A stretch of 64,000 bases of DNA. Origin: an uncultured Pelagibacteraceae bacterium. Lineage in GTDB: Bacteria; Pseudomonadota; Alphaproteobacteria; Pelagibacterales; Pelagibacteraceae. Position 1 is the first letter of the stretch; every line of letters starts with the position of its first letter. The translations under genes and the position numbers were made by a program. The DNA lies in assembly GCA_902569105.1 (NCBI GenBank), contig CACFTE010000002.1:1-64000 (forward strand), given 5' to 3'. Shown piece after piece: positions 57,773 through 64,000 of this stretch. The notes under the pieces were generated by a model. The model saw only the letters and a program-made list of their open reading frames with translations. It did no database searches and was not told the DNA's origin.

Positions 57773-59517
57773 TTAGGTCTCCTTTGATCAGATTTAAATA
57801 TTTTATCAAATTTACCAGATAGTAATTTTTTACTTTTTGAAATGTAGGTTTCTTTCCAGTTCTTGACATCATTGATGAAATCTTCATCTCCAATATCATC
57901 GTTGGTTAAATCATCATCAAATTTGATTTGTACAGTAAGTGGTATATTTGTAATTTGACCACTAACTATACCTTGGCCATTTGCGAAATTAGGCAACTGT
58001 TTTGCCTCTTCATTATCCCAATTCTCCATTGTCTTTTTAACAAAATTTTGGTCTCTCTCATTTTTTAATCTTAAAATGATATATGAGTTCATTTGAGAAC
58101 ATACCGTTTCATCTAGTCTGTAAGGTCTTTGACTTACTAGCATAAGACCAACACCAAATTTTCTTCCCTCTGTTGCAATTTTTTTAATTGTTGAAACAGA
58201 AGGATAGCCATCTTGACCTTCAGATTTAGAAGGTATGAAGTTTTGAGCTTCCTCAAGAACAGTAAAAAATGGGGGAATTACATTTGAACTTACTGATCTA
58301 TGATTAAATAAGCTCTCAAGAAGAATTGAAACAATTGTGCTTGAAGGTAGGCTTTCATATCCTTTAAGATAAAGAATAGAAACTTGTGATTTAGCAATAA
58401 TTTTCTCTGGTTGAGAATAAGGATCAGGCAACTCTTCAAATTTAAGATGAGGAAACTTGTCCATATTTGATTTATTACTCTGCTCCATCTCAGTTAATTT
58501 TTTTTCTACTTTTCTAAGACTTCTTGAAACAACCCCCATTGTTGAGGCACCTGTGTGACTTGCGCCTCTCAATCCATTAGATGATTTATTTCTTTTATTT
58601 TCTGCAGCTGAATTAGATCTTTGAATTAGTATTTTTATATAGTCGATAAGACTAGTGCCAGTTTCGTACTCAATATTCATTAATAACCAGTTTAAAAATT
58701 CGTATTGAGGCTCTGTTAACTTATTACCTAATCTTTCTATAAGTGTAAAAATTACTTCTTTATTATTTTTAGGTGCAGAAATTTTCGGATAAAATAATTT
58801 TATCTCATGTTCAGGGAACAGTTTTTTAGCTTTTTGAACAATTCCTAAATTATCACCATGCGGATCAAAAATTAAAATTGGATATTGTTTTTCCATTAGT
58901 TCTCTTACAGCTCTTCTTACCCATACTGATTTACCAGCTCCAGTCATCCCAATTACAAGAACATGACGAGAAACCATATTGTCGGCTGAAACATAAACAT
59001 CTACGTCTTTTCTAGCTACTAAGTTACCAATAAATATTGGATTTTTGCCTTTCATATCTGCATTAAGAAGTTTGCTTAAGTCTTGAGATGAGGGATATTT
59101 AACAGCTCCACCCGGAGATACTGGATAATTTAATGGTATTAATTCCATTTTTTTTCCAGCAAGATTTTCAGTATAACCTAAATTTTTTACGGTGCAGATA
59201 GAGTCGTTTTTGGTTAAAGGTAAAATTGTATCTTGAATACTTATATTTTCTTCAGTCAGTTCTTTAGTAGCTTCATTTGGAAGAAAATCATTTGTAGAAA
59301 CAATCTCCATTATTCTTCCCCATACAATTACATCAATGACTTTACCTTCGCCGGTAGGAAGTTTTGATTCTGCAGCTACGATATCACCTTTTTTAGCTTT
59401 AAATTTTTTAAGATAAAACATGTACTCATTAATACTTGTTTGTCCAAGAATTGTTCCAATATCAATCCAAGGTGAACTTAGTTTAGTCATTTTACCAATT
59501 ATATTTTCTTTACTCAT
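57769..59517 (-). CDS. HerA-type hexameric DNA translocase ATPase
   Basis: This 582-residue protein begins with a HAS-barrel region (about 20-165), then a HerA/FtsK-like ATPase. Walker A is GMTGAGKS at 190-197. ILIFDPHGDN follows, then Walker B in PPFFTVLEEAQNF near 417-427, and the arginine-containing EGRKFGVGLMLVSQRP near 450. The C-terminal segment is like HerA (LRLKNERDQNFVKKTM). In archaea HerA works with NurA in end resection; in bacteria such pairs are also anti-phage modules. It follows nurA with a 4-base overlap, so subunit production is coupled. Confidence 0.88.
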   Translation of the reverse strand: MSKENIIGKMTKLSSPWIDIGTILGQTSINEYMFYLKKFKAKKGDIVAAESKLPTGEGKVIDVIVWGRIMEIVSTNDFLPNEATKELTEENISIQDTILPLTKNDSICTVKNLGYTENLAGKKMELIPLNYPVSPGGAVKYPSSQDLSKLLNADMKGKNPIFIGNLVARKDVDVYVSADNMVSRHVLVIGMTGAGKSVWVRRAVRELMEKQYPILIFDPHGDNLGIVQKAKKLFPEHEIKLFYPKISAPKNNKEVIFTLIERLGNKLTEPQYEFLNWLLMNIEYETGTSLIDYIKILIQRSNSAAENKRNKSSNGLRGASHTGASTMGVVSRSLRKVEKKLTEMEQSNKSNMDKFPHLKFEELPDPYSQPEKIIAKSQVSILYLKGYESLPSSTIVSILLESLFNHRSVSSNVIPPFFTVLEEAQNFIPSKSEGQDGYPSVSTIKKIATEGRKFGVGLMLVSQRPYRLDETVCSQMNSYIILRLKNERDQNFVKKTMENWDNEEAKQLPNFANGQGIVSGQITNIPLTVQIKFDDDLTNDDIGDEDFINDVKNWKETYISKSKKLLSGKFDKIFKSDQRRPN

Positions 59518-60803
59518 TTAGATACCTTTCCGGCCTTTGGCCTTTTTTGCCAACTTCTTCCACCATGTGAAATTGACTTTAGTGCTGAGGTAATTGTATT
59601 TTTATCGTTACCATCGAGCGCAATTTTTAAATAATATTTTAAGTAATAACCTTTGGCTGTTCTTCCCAGCCAAGATGGAATTCTTGCAGCTTTATCAACA
59701 ATATCTAAACCAACTGGAAAACCGTAGCTTGGCAATAGTTTGCTGCACGCTAAAATATATTCGTAATCTTCGATTAATTTTTTTGGATAATTTAATGACT
59801 CAATTCTTATTGGTGATTGATTTTTATTAGTTTTAACATAGCCAACAAATACTTTAGGAAAACTATCCATAGCATTTTGCCAATCACCCCACGCCTTCGA
59901 AGGAATTTGTTTTTCAACTTCAATTGGCTTTAATGCTTGGCTATTTTTAAGAATTAACTCAAACAGATTTCCATCATTAATTTTATATCTTTTAATAAGA
60001 CTAACAGTCTTGTCATAGTCATGTTCAGCAAGAACACCTTTTTTAACAGCTCTTATTAAAATATTTCTCAAGTAAATTGTCGACCCGGTTCTTTCTACAA
60101 TTCCATAAATTGGAAACTTAGCTTTTTGGATATATTTGTTTGAATTTAAATAGATATTAATGAAGTGTCGATCTAGATCATTTTCATCATTTAATTTAAA
60201 AAAAGGTACTAGGGTTTTAACAACATTTTTTTTAAATAAAGGAAATTCTGGACCTGAAAAGGGCATAATTGGAGTTTGAAGGGGCCCATGTAAAAAACAG
60301 TATTTAAAATTTTGCTTATTAAATACATGTTTAACAACTGCAGCCATTTCAAATGTAATTCTTGCAGCATCTTTTTTCTTGGTTAACAACTGATTGTCTT
60401 CATATGGATCCTCACTTAGGTCGTAAATATTATTATTTGGATCATATAAATCCCCAAAATATCCAACAGTGTCTTCAAACTTTTCTCTATTTTTCCCAAA
60501 TTCATTTGGTTTTATGATGAAACTTTTAGCTCTGATTGCAAAAGGAGCACTGCTTGATAAGAAATTACTGTAAACTCCTCCGTCCACAAAACAACTCTTA
60601 AAATCTTTTGCTTTTTTCCAATAATCTTTTCCTTTGTATTCAAGATCGATAATTAATTTTTCATCCTCACATATTTTTTTAAATATTTGAACTATGCTTC
60701 CCATTACTTCCATAAAATTCTTTTGAACTTTAGGCGAAGGACTTGTCACAGCATTTTGAATAAATTCTTTAAATAAAGAAGAATTTGTATTTATAGAACT
60801 CAT
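59514..60803 (-). CDS. NurA-domain nuclease
   Basis: This 429-residue protein has a NurA-type nuclease domain. The first metal-binding Asp is in CFVDGGVYSNF (near 74). A Glu in ARITFEMAAVV (near 152) and CFLHGPLQTPI (near 169-180) follow; the last replaces the archaeal DG with HG. The C-terminal GFPVGLDIVDKAARIPSWLG is a further family element. It should cut DNA together with the HerA encoded next. Family assignment is good; activity is not proven by sequence. Confidence 0.78.
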   Translation of the reverse strand: MSSINTNSSLFKEFIQNAVTSPSPKVQKNFMEVMGSIVQIFKKICEDEKLIIDLEYKGKDYWKKAKDFKSCFVDGGVYSNFLSSSAPFAIRAKSFIIKPNEFGKNREKFEDTVGYFGDLYDPNNNIYDLSEDPYEDNQLLTKKKDAARITFEMAAVVKHVFNKQNFKYCFLHGPLQTPIMPFSGPEFPLFKKNVVKTLVPFFKLNDENDLDRHFINIYLNSNKYIQKAKFPIYGIVERTGSTIYLRNILIRAVKKGVLAEHDYDKTVSLIKRYKINDGNLFELILKNSQALKPIEVEKQIPSKAWGDWQNAMDSFPKVFVGYVKTNKNQSPIRIESLNYPKKLIEDYEYILACSKLLPSYGFPVGLDIVDKAARIPSWLGRTAKGYYLKYYLKIALDGNDKNTITSALKSISHGGRSWQKRPKAGKVSK

Positions 60804-61138
60804 TGATTTACCTCACAAAAATATTGGATTTTATTACCTCTAATATTTGTTCTAATTCTTAATTTTTTATCTGAAAAATTATTAAATTTACTTTTTAACT
60901 TTTGTTTAAAATTAAAACACGATCTTCTGTTCACAAAAGTTCTAAAGTGAATTTTAATTGTTCCTTTTAAAGCTTTAGAAGAACTGCCGCAGAAAGGCAC
61001 TTGGTTATGATAGAAAGGAAATGAAGGAGAACCAAGTGTTCGAGGCGTCGCCGCTACTCGACAGCTGCTCTTGCTAAAGCTATAAAAGTTACTTGCACGT
61101 AACCTCCTTTGTTTAAAGTTTTTTTTGTTTAGTTGCAT
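60800..61138 (-). CDS. Uncertain ORF (112 residues) overlapping a structured RNA element
   Basis: The frame runs from 61138, 10 bases inside the sigma gene, to a TGA that overlaps the NurA ATG as ATGA. That spacing favours a real gene. The first 45 residues, however, come from the folded GC-rich segment and read as low-information Ser/Arg/Pro sequence (SFSKSSCRVAATPRTLGSPS). The last 55 residues look more like protein (GTIKIHFRTFVNRRSC, then LRIRTNIRGNKIQYFCEV). A GTG at 61000 would give a 66-residue protein starting inside the last hairpin arm. I cannot name a family. Either the short form or the long form may be made. Confidence 0.45.
   Translation of the reverse strand: MQLNKKNFKQRRLRASNFYSFSKSSCRVAATPRTLGSPSFPFYHNQVPFCGSSSKALKGTIKIHFRTFVNRRSCFNFKQKLKSKFNNFSDKKLRIRTNIRGNKIQYFCEVNQ
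60971..61109 (-). ncRNA. Candidate structured RNA: three-way junction with GNRA hairpin
   Basis: Read on the minus strand. P1: AGCTTTAG-c-AAGAG-C-a-GCTGT (+ 61061-61081) pairs with 60971-60990 (19 pairs, one bulge, one A-A mismatch). P2: TCGAG/CTCGA plus GCG/CGC closed by a GCGA tetraloop (+ 61040-61061), a GNRA loop. P3: CACTTGGTT/AACCAAGTG, 9 pairs (+ 61030-61038 with 60998-61006). A 5-bp hairpin GTTAC/GTAAC lies upstream (+ 61088-61103). The P3 loop holds CTCCTT (+ 61024-61029), fully complementary to AAGGAG in the strong ribosome site at 61104-61109. I counted 33 G or C among 60 bases at 61021-61080, far above the surroundings. Confidence 0.6.
61054..61098 (-). CDS. Possible 14-codon upstream ORF inside the RNA element
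   Basis: A GTG at 61098 lies 4 bases after AGGAGG, one of the best ribosome sites in the window. It reads 14 codons (VQVTFIALARAAVE-like in length) to a TAG at 61056-61054. Ribosomes on it would open P1. It could be a leader peptide, or the match could be accidental. Confidence 0.3.
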   Translation of the reverse strand: MQVTFIALARAAVE

Positions 61139-62205
61139 ACTTTTCTAATACCCACAGTTTTATTGTTTTCAATATTTTTAAAATATTTTGTTTTCGAAAA
61201 TATTAGAAATTTTGCTAGAAGATTTTTCTCAATCATAGCAACTCTTTGTTGACTAATTCCTAATTCAATTTGAAGATCTTTTAATTTAGGTTGTTCATCT
61301 TTAAATTTAAGTATACGGCTATTAAAAATAATTTTTTCTCTTTGATTACAATGTTTTAGAAAATCAATTACACTTTTTTTTAACAAAACTTTATTTTGCC
61401 TTTGGATTAAGTTTTCATCAATTTCTAAACCATCATATTCATTATTTTCTTTATAAGTATCTTTTGAAAAAGTTTTTTTACAAATATCCCAGGTTGCTAC
61501 CTCAAGTTCCTTATTATCATCAGATACTATTTTCCAATTTGGAACTTTACCAAATTGAATACTTTCAAGTTCAAATATTACATTTATATTTTTTTTATAA
61601 AGTTTAGCTAAATCTTTTGCTTCTGGGAAAGATAAATGAATAGAGTTTAAAGCATTTCTATATCCTAATTTAATATTTTTTTCCCTTATATTTCTTATAT
61701 GTGTATGAATTTTTTCTGTGGTATCACATCCACTTAAATTATTTTCTTTATTAAAATATTCTTTAATTTTTTGTTTAATATAATTTATAGCAAAAGTTGA
61801 AAATTTTAATTTTTCACAATTATAATTTAAATTTTTATCTTTTAAGTAAGCTCCTCCTCCATATTCTCCGTCTCGATTTACTTTTAATGTTTGTGACCCA
61901 TCCCTGTGAGTATAAATGAAATAAGTCTTTGATGACTCCATCAATAGCAGTAGCGCTTGACTTTGGATATCTTCACATTTCACTAAATTTCCTAAAGATG
62001 AGCAAATGATTGATTTTTTCTTTTTAATCCCTTTTAACCTAGAGAAATCTAAGTAAAGTCCGCTTTCAGCATTGATTTTGCCAGATGTATTGAATTTATC
62101 GGTATTATCTAAAAGACAAAGCTCGTTACTAACGAGTGTTTTTGATTTTTTTTCAATTTCTATGAGAGCTTTAGGGTCTGCCACCAGACCAAGTTTGTTT
62201 ATCAT
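61129..62205 (-). CDS. Divergent RpoH-like sigma-70 family factor
   Basis: This 358-residue protein aligns by eye with sigma-32 in two places. Residues 134-158 (KFSTFAINYIKQKIKEYFNKE) match region 2.3-2.4 (FSTYAMWWIRASIQEYI), followed by DTTEKIHTHIRNIREK in place of GTTAAQKKLFFNLRK. Residues 284-335 (HCNQREKIIFNSRIL ... LKDLQIELGISQQRVAMIEKNLLAKF) match region 4.2. The tryptophans and charged residues used for melting are largely changed, and a strand-rich insert lies at about 95-125. It may be a dedicated sigma factor or a DNA-binding adaptor for this operon. It is the first gene of the operon. Confidence 0.72.
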   Translation of the reverse strand: MINKLGLVADPKALIEIEKKSKTLVSNELCLLDNTDKFNTSGKINAESGLYLDFSRLKGIKKKKSIICSSLGNLVKCEDIQSQALLLLMESSKTYFIYTHRDGSQTLKVNRDGEYGGGAYLKDKNLNYNCEKLKFSTFAINYIKQKIKEYFNKENNLSGCDTTEKIHTHIRNIREKNIKLGYRNALNSIHLSFPEAKDLAKLYKKNINVIFELESIQFGKVPNWKIVSDDNKELEVATWDICKKTFSKDTYKENNEYDGLEIDENLIQRQNKVLLKKSVIDFLKHCNQREKIIFNSRILKFKDEQPKLKDLQIELGISQQRVAMIEKNLLAKFLIFSKTKYFKNIENNKTVGIRKVCN

Positions 62206-62217
62206 ATACTTGGTGGC
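62180..62217 (-). promoter_or_regulatory. Alternative hairpins over the sigma-gene start codon
   Basis: The leader arm at + 62208-62217 can pair in two registers. GCCACCA/TGGTGGC uses 62211-62217 with 62180-62186. ACCAAGT/ACTTGGT uses 62208-62214 with 62188-62194. Each is 7 bp and perfect, and both place the ATG (62205-62203) in the loop. They could control translation, as in rpoH thermosensors, or serve as an operator. Confidence 0.45.
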
Positions 62218-62231
62218 TGCTCTTAACTAGT

Positions 62232-62259
62232 TATATACCCATCAAAATTAATTTTTCAA
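62232..62259 (-). promoter_or_regulatory. Candidate promoter of the sigma-NurA-HerA operon
   Basis: On the minus strand TTGAAA (+ 62254-62259) is followed after 16 bases by TATATA (+ 62232-62237). The ATG would be about 20 bases after the start point. The remaining 148-base gap to the upstream gene (62206-62353) is AT-rich and shows nothing else clear. Confidence 0.45.
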
Positions 62260-62353
62260 TAGAACATTAATAAAATATTTTCTCAAGGTATTAAAAAATA
62301 ATACAATAATTATTTAGCAAAATTAGGGCAAATAGAGGGTGATTTGTAAAAAA

Positions 62354-63577
62354 CTAAATATTTAGAGTTTTTTGCGTAAAACTGTTAAATCTAGTTGGAG
62401 TTGTGTATTGTTTTTTTTTTACCGGATCAGTGATTATTTCTAAATGAAATTGATCCTTGCCACGACTTTTTCTCAATTTCGGCTCTTTCTTTGTTGGAAA
62501 GTCCTCATATATATCAATCCCCTTGCCAAAGCACATGACAATTTTATTATTATTTTTAGAATTGACTAAAATTCCTTTTCTATAAAATTGGTGATTGTTA
62601 TCATCTGCTCCATATTCATTAACAATTTTCAAATTTATTTTATAGTCATTCCATTTAATGTTTTGGAAGCATTTTAATATTTTATTACTAATATTTCTTT
62701 CAAGGAATGGCTCATTATTATCTTTTGAAAACATTTGAAAATATATGGAATTAAATAAATCATTTATATTTTCTTTCTCTTTCAATAAAAATACTTTCTT
62801 GTTTTCTTTATTATTTTCATTATTAGTCGTATCGTTTTCATTTTCTTCAAGCCTCATATCTATATCTTTTTTATATTCTTGGATTTCTTTTAAGATTTTA
62901 TGAAAAATATTTTGATCTTTATCTTGTATAGGAGATAAAATTTCTATTTTTAAATTTTTTTCTTTATTGTTTATCAAAATTAACTCTAAAATTTTTCTTA
63001 TGGATGCTTTGTGATTACATTTATGCATAATTTTTATTTCAAAATTTTGATACTCTTTTGCTTTTTTTATTTTGGACATCGAGGATCTTATTTCACTAAT
63101 ACCTTTTGCTGAAAAATTTGTCATATGTTGTGCTATATAGGGATCAAAAATAATAATTTTTTCTGCGTATTTCGTGAATTTTTGGATACAATTTTTTAAT
63201 TTTTCTTCAGTAGTTGGCAAACTTTGATAAGGAATATTTATTTCAACAGGATTTTGAATATCTTTTGCTTCATCAAAAAAAAAATCAATATCTAATTCAG
63301 TAGGAGAATAACTTTTTAAATCAATTTTTTCGAATTTTGATTTTAGAAGAAAATCTTGAATTAGATAAAATAAAACATTATTCTTGCCTGCTATTTCTTT
63401 TGCAATTATTTGATATTGTTCTCTGTAATTTTCTTTTTCATCATCAATTAAAAATAATATTTCTCTAAAAACTTTGTTTTTGACTGTTAAATAAAATTCT
63501 TTAAATTCTTTTAATAGTAATTCATTTGATATCAAAATTTTTAAAAAATTAGGTGTTACTACAAATGACTTGATCAT
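62354..63577 (-). CDS. Partner protein of the DUF3696 ATPase, possible MIT_C/PLD-like domain
   Basis: This 407-residue protein has no certain family. Residues 137-150 (YAEKIIIFDPYIAQ) resemble the strand-DPY motif that opens PLD-fold MIT_C domains. Residues 329-358 (HQFYRKGILVN ... IVMCFGKGIDIYED) resemble the HDR-x-W and GRGLDI/F pair of the same fold. A long acidic and Asn-rich insert (about 238-262) separates them. The N-terminal 100 residues are helical. It starts 4 bases after the ATPase gene, so the two form a unit. A role as effector or sensor in a defence pair is possible. The domain call is tentative. Confidence 0.55.
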   Translation of the reverse strand: MIKSFVVTPNFLKILISNELLLKEFKEFYLTVKNKVFREILFLIDDEKENYREQYQIIAKEIAGKNNVLFYLIQDFLLKSKFEKIDLKSYSPTELDIDFFFDEAKDIQNPVEINIPYQSLPTTEEKLKNCIQKFTKYAEKIIIFDPYIAQHMTNFSAKGISEIRSSMSKIKKAKEYQNFEIKIMHKCNHKASIRKILELILINNKEKNLKIEILSPIQDKDQNIFHKILKEIQEYKKDIDMRLEENENDTTNNENNKENKKVFLLKEKENINDLFNSIYFQMFSKDNNEPFLERNISNKILKCFQNIKWNDYKINLKIVNEYGADDNNHQFYRKGILVNSKNNNKIVMCFGKGIDIYEDFPTKKEPKLRKSRGKDQFHLEIITDPVKKKQYTTPTRFNSFTQKTLNI

Positions 63578-63581
63578 TAAT

Positions 63582-64000
63582 TTAAAGCAGGTCTAATCTT
63601 TCGGTAAAGAAACCATCTCTCCAGCTAGATCCAAATCTACCTTCTTCATTGATTTCTAGTTCGTCAATTTTAGATTGACCATTATTGATATAAATATAAG
63701 ATATTTGAACGTCTCTATGACTAATTTCTTTATCTCTTATTTTTTTTAAAACCCCGAGAAGTAAATTTTCACTATGAGTCTCTATTATGAATTGGTTTTT
63801 TTTACTACATTCTACAAATAAGTCAGCCATCTTAGCCTGTAGTCTAGGATGCGCTCTTCTTTCGGGTTCTTCCCATATGATTACTTTTTCTTCTGCTGCC
63901 ACTGATTGTGCTATGACAGGCAATATGTTTTCAGCGCCCAATCCTCCCATTTTATAATTTATCTTTACATTTTCTTTCTTGTGAAAAATATATGCATCGT
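63582..64000 (-). CDS. AAA ATPase with DUF3696-type C-terminus (cut by window edge)
   Basis: The frame stays open from the window edge, before the Met at 63950 (upstream codons read HKKENVKINYK), so the start lies outside. The visible 139 residues contain GAENILPVIAQSVA, the Walker B region VIIWEEPERRAHPRLQAKMA, and the OLD-type QFIIETHSENLLLGVL. The closing GRFGSSWRDGFFTERLDLL is the hallmark of DUF3696. Such SMC/OLD-like ATPases are common in anti-phage systems, paired with a second gene as here. Confidence 0.85.
   Translation of the reverse strand, partial: DAYIFHKKENVKINYKMGGLGAENILPVIAQSVAAEEKVIIWEEPERRAHPRLQAKMADLFVECSKKNQFIIETHSENLLLGVLKKIRDKEISHRDVQISYIYINNGQSKIDELEINEEGRFGSSWRDGFFTERLDLL

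Noticed and set aside
56014..64000. Integrative element with integrase or attachment site by tRNA-His
   Set aside because: No integrase, transposase or tRNA-end repeat was found. The accessory genes lie beyond hisG, not at the tRNA 3' end.

Overview
The window looks like a chromosome segment of a SAR11-type (Pelagibacterales) alphaproteobacterium. The DNA is strongly AT-rich. Genes are packed with 1-17 base overlaps or gaps of a few bases. The gene neighbourhoods are alphaproteobacterial: BolA/DnaJ/CobS/CobT, hisS-hisZ-hisG, murA-DUF2948-hisD-infA, rpmH-rnpA-yidD-yidC-argB-dapD-dapE, and RegB. The tRNA-His has A73 and no encoded G-1, an alphaproteobacterial trait. No rRNA, integrase, transposase or CRISPR array was seen.

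Layout. 1-148 is the 5' end of uppP (minus strand). 302-7849 carries glutamate synthase (gltD, gltB), an SDR protein and a hydrolase. 7891-17441 is a translation block: a glycosyltransferase, thrS, infC, rpmI, rplT, pheS, pheT and lepA. 17443-25418 is a strand-switching surface-glycan island with three glycosyltransferases, a UXS-like decarboxylase, methyltransferases, a frameshifted Gfo/Idh/MocA oxidoreductase and tRNA-Ser. 25601-34101 holds gyrB, regB, cobT, cobS, a DnaJ-like protein, bolA, aroB and aroK. 34156-45580 holds two exported or membrane proteins of unknown role, def, fmt, truA, a SET protein beside an HDAC-like deacetylase, dapE, dapD, a HAD nucleotidase, argB, yidC, yidD, rnpA and rpmH. 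45663-56011 holds a TVP38 protein, two sugar genes, tRNA-Thr, dcd, murA, hisD, infA, tRNA-Phe, a cold-shock gene, a candidate histidine leader peptide, tRNA-His, hisS, hisZ and hisG.

56014-64000 is accessory and the most unusual part. A tightly overlapping minus-strand operon of about ten genes starts with a divergent RpoH-like sigma factor. It continues with a NurA-domain nuclease, a HerA-type DNA-pumping ATPase, a small membrane protein, a zinc-ribbon protein and several unknown small proteins. Between the sigma gene and NurA, inside a region that can also be read as a 112-residue ORF, lies a locally GC-rich segment. Its minus strand folds into a three-way junction with a GNRA tetraloop hairpin and a possible pseudoknot onto a Shine-Dalgarno sequence. 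I regard this as a candidate structured RNA or regulatory leader. Upstream lies a two-gene unit: a DUF3696-type AAA ATPase (cut by the window edge) and a partner that may carry an MIT_C/PLD-like domain. Together these look like a defence or DNA-processing island built around HerA-NurA with its own sigma factor. That functional reading is inference.

A second unusual arrangement is at 52726-56011. A 24-codon ORF with four His codons is followed by tRNA-His, then hisS starting 3 bases after the tRNA CCA, then hisZ and hisG. Charging, tRNA supply and the first step of histidine synthesis may be controlled together there.
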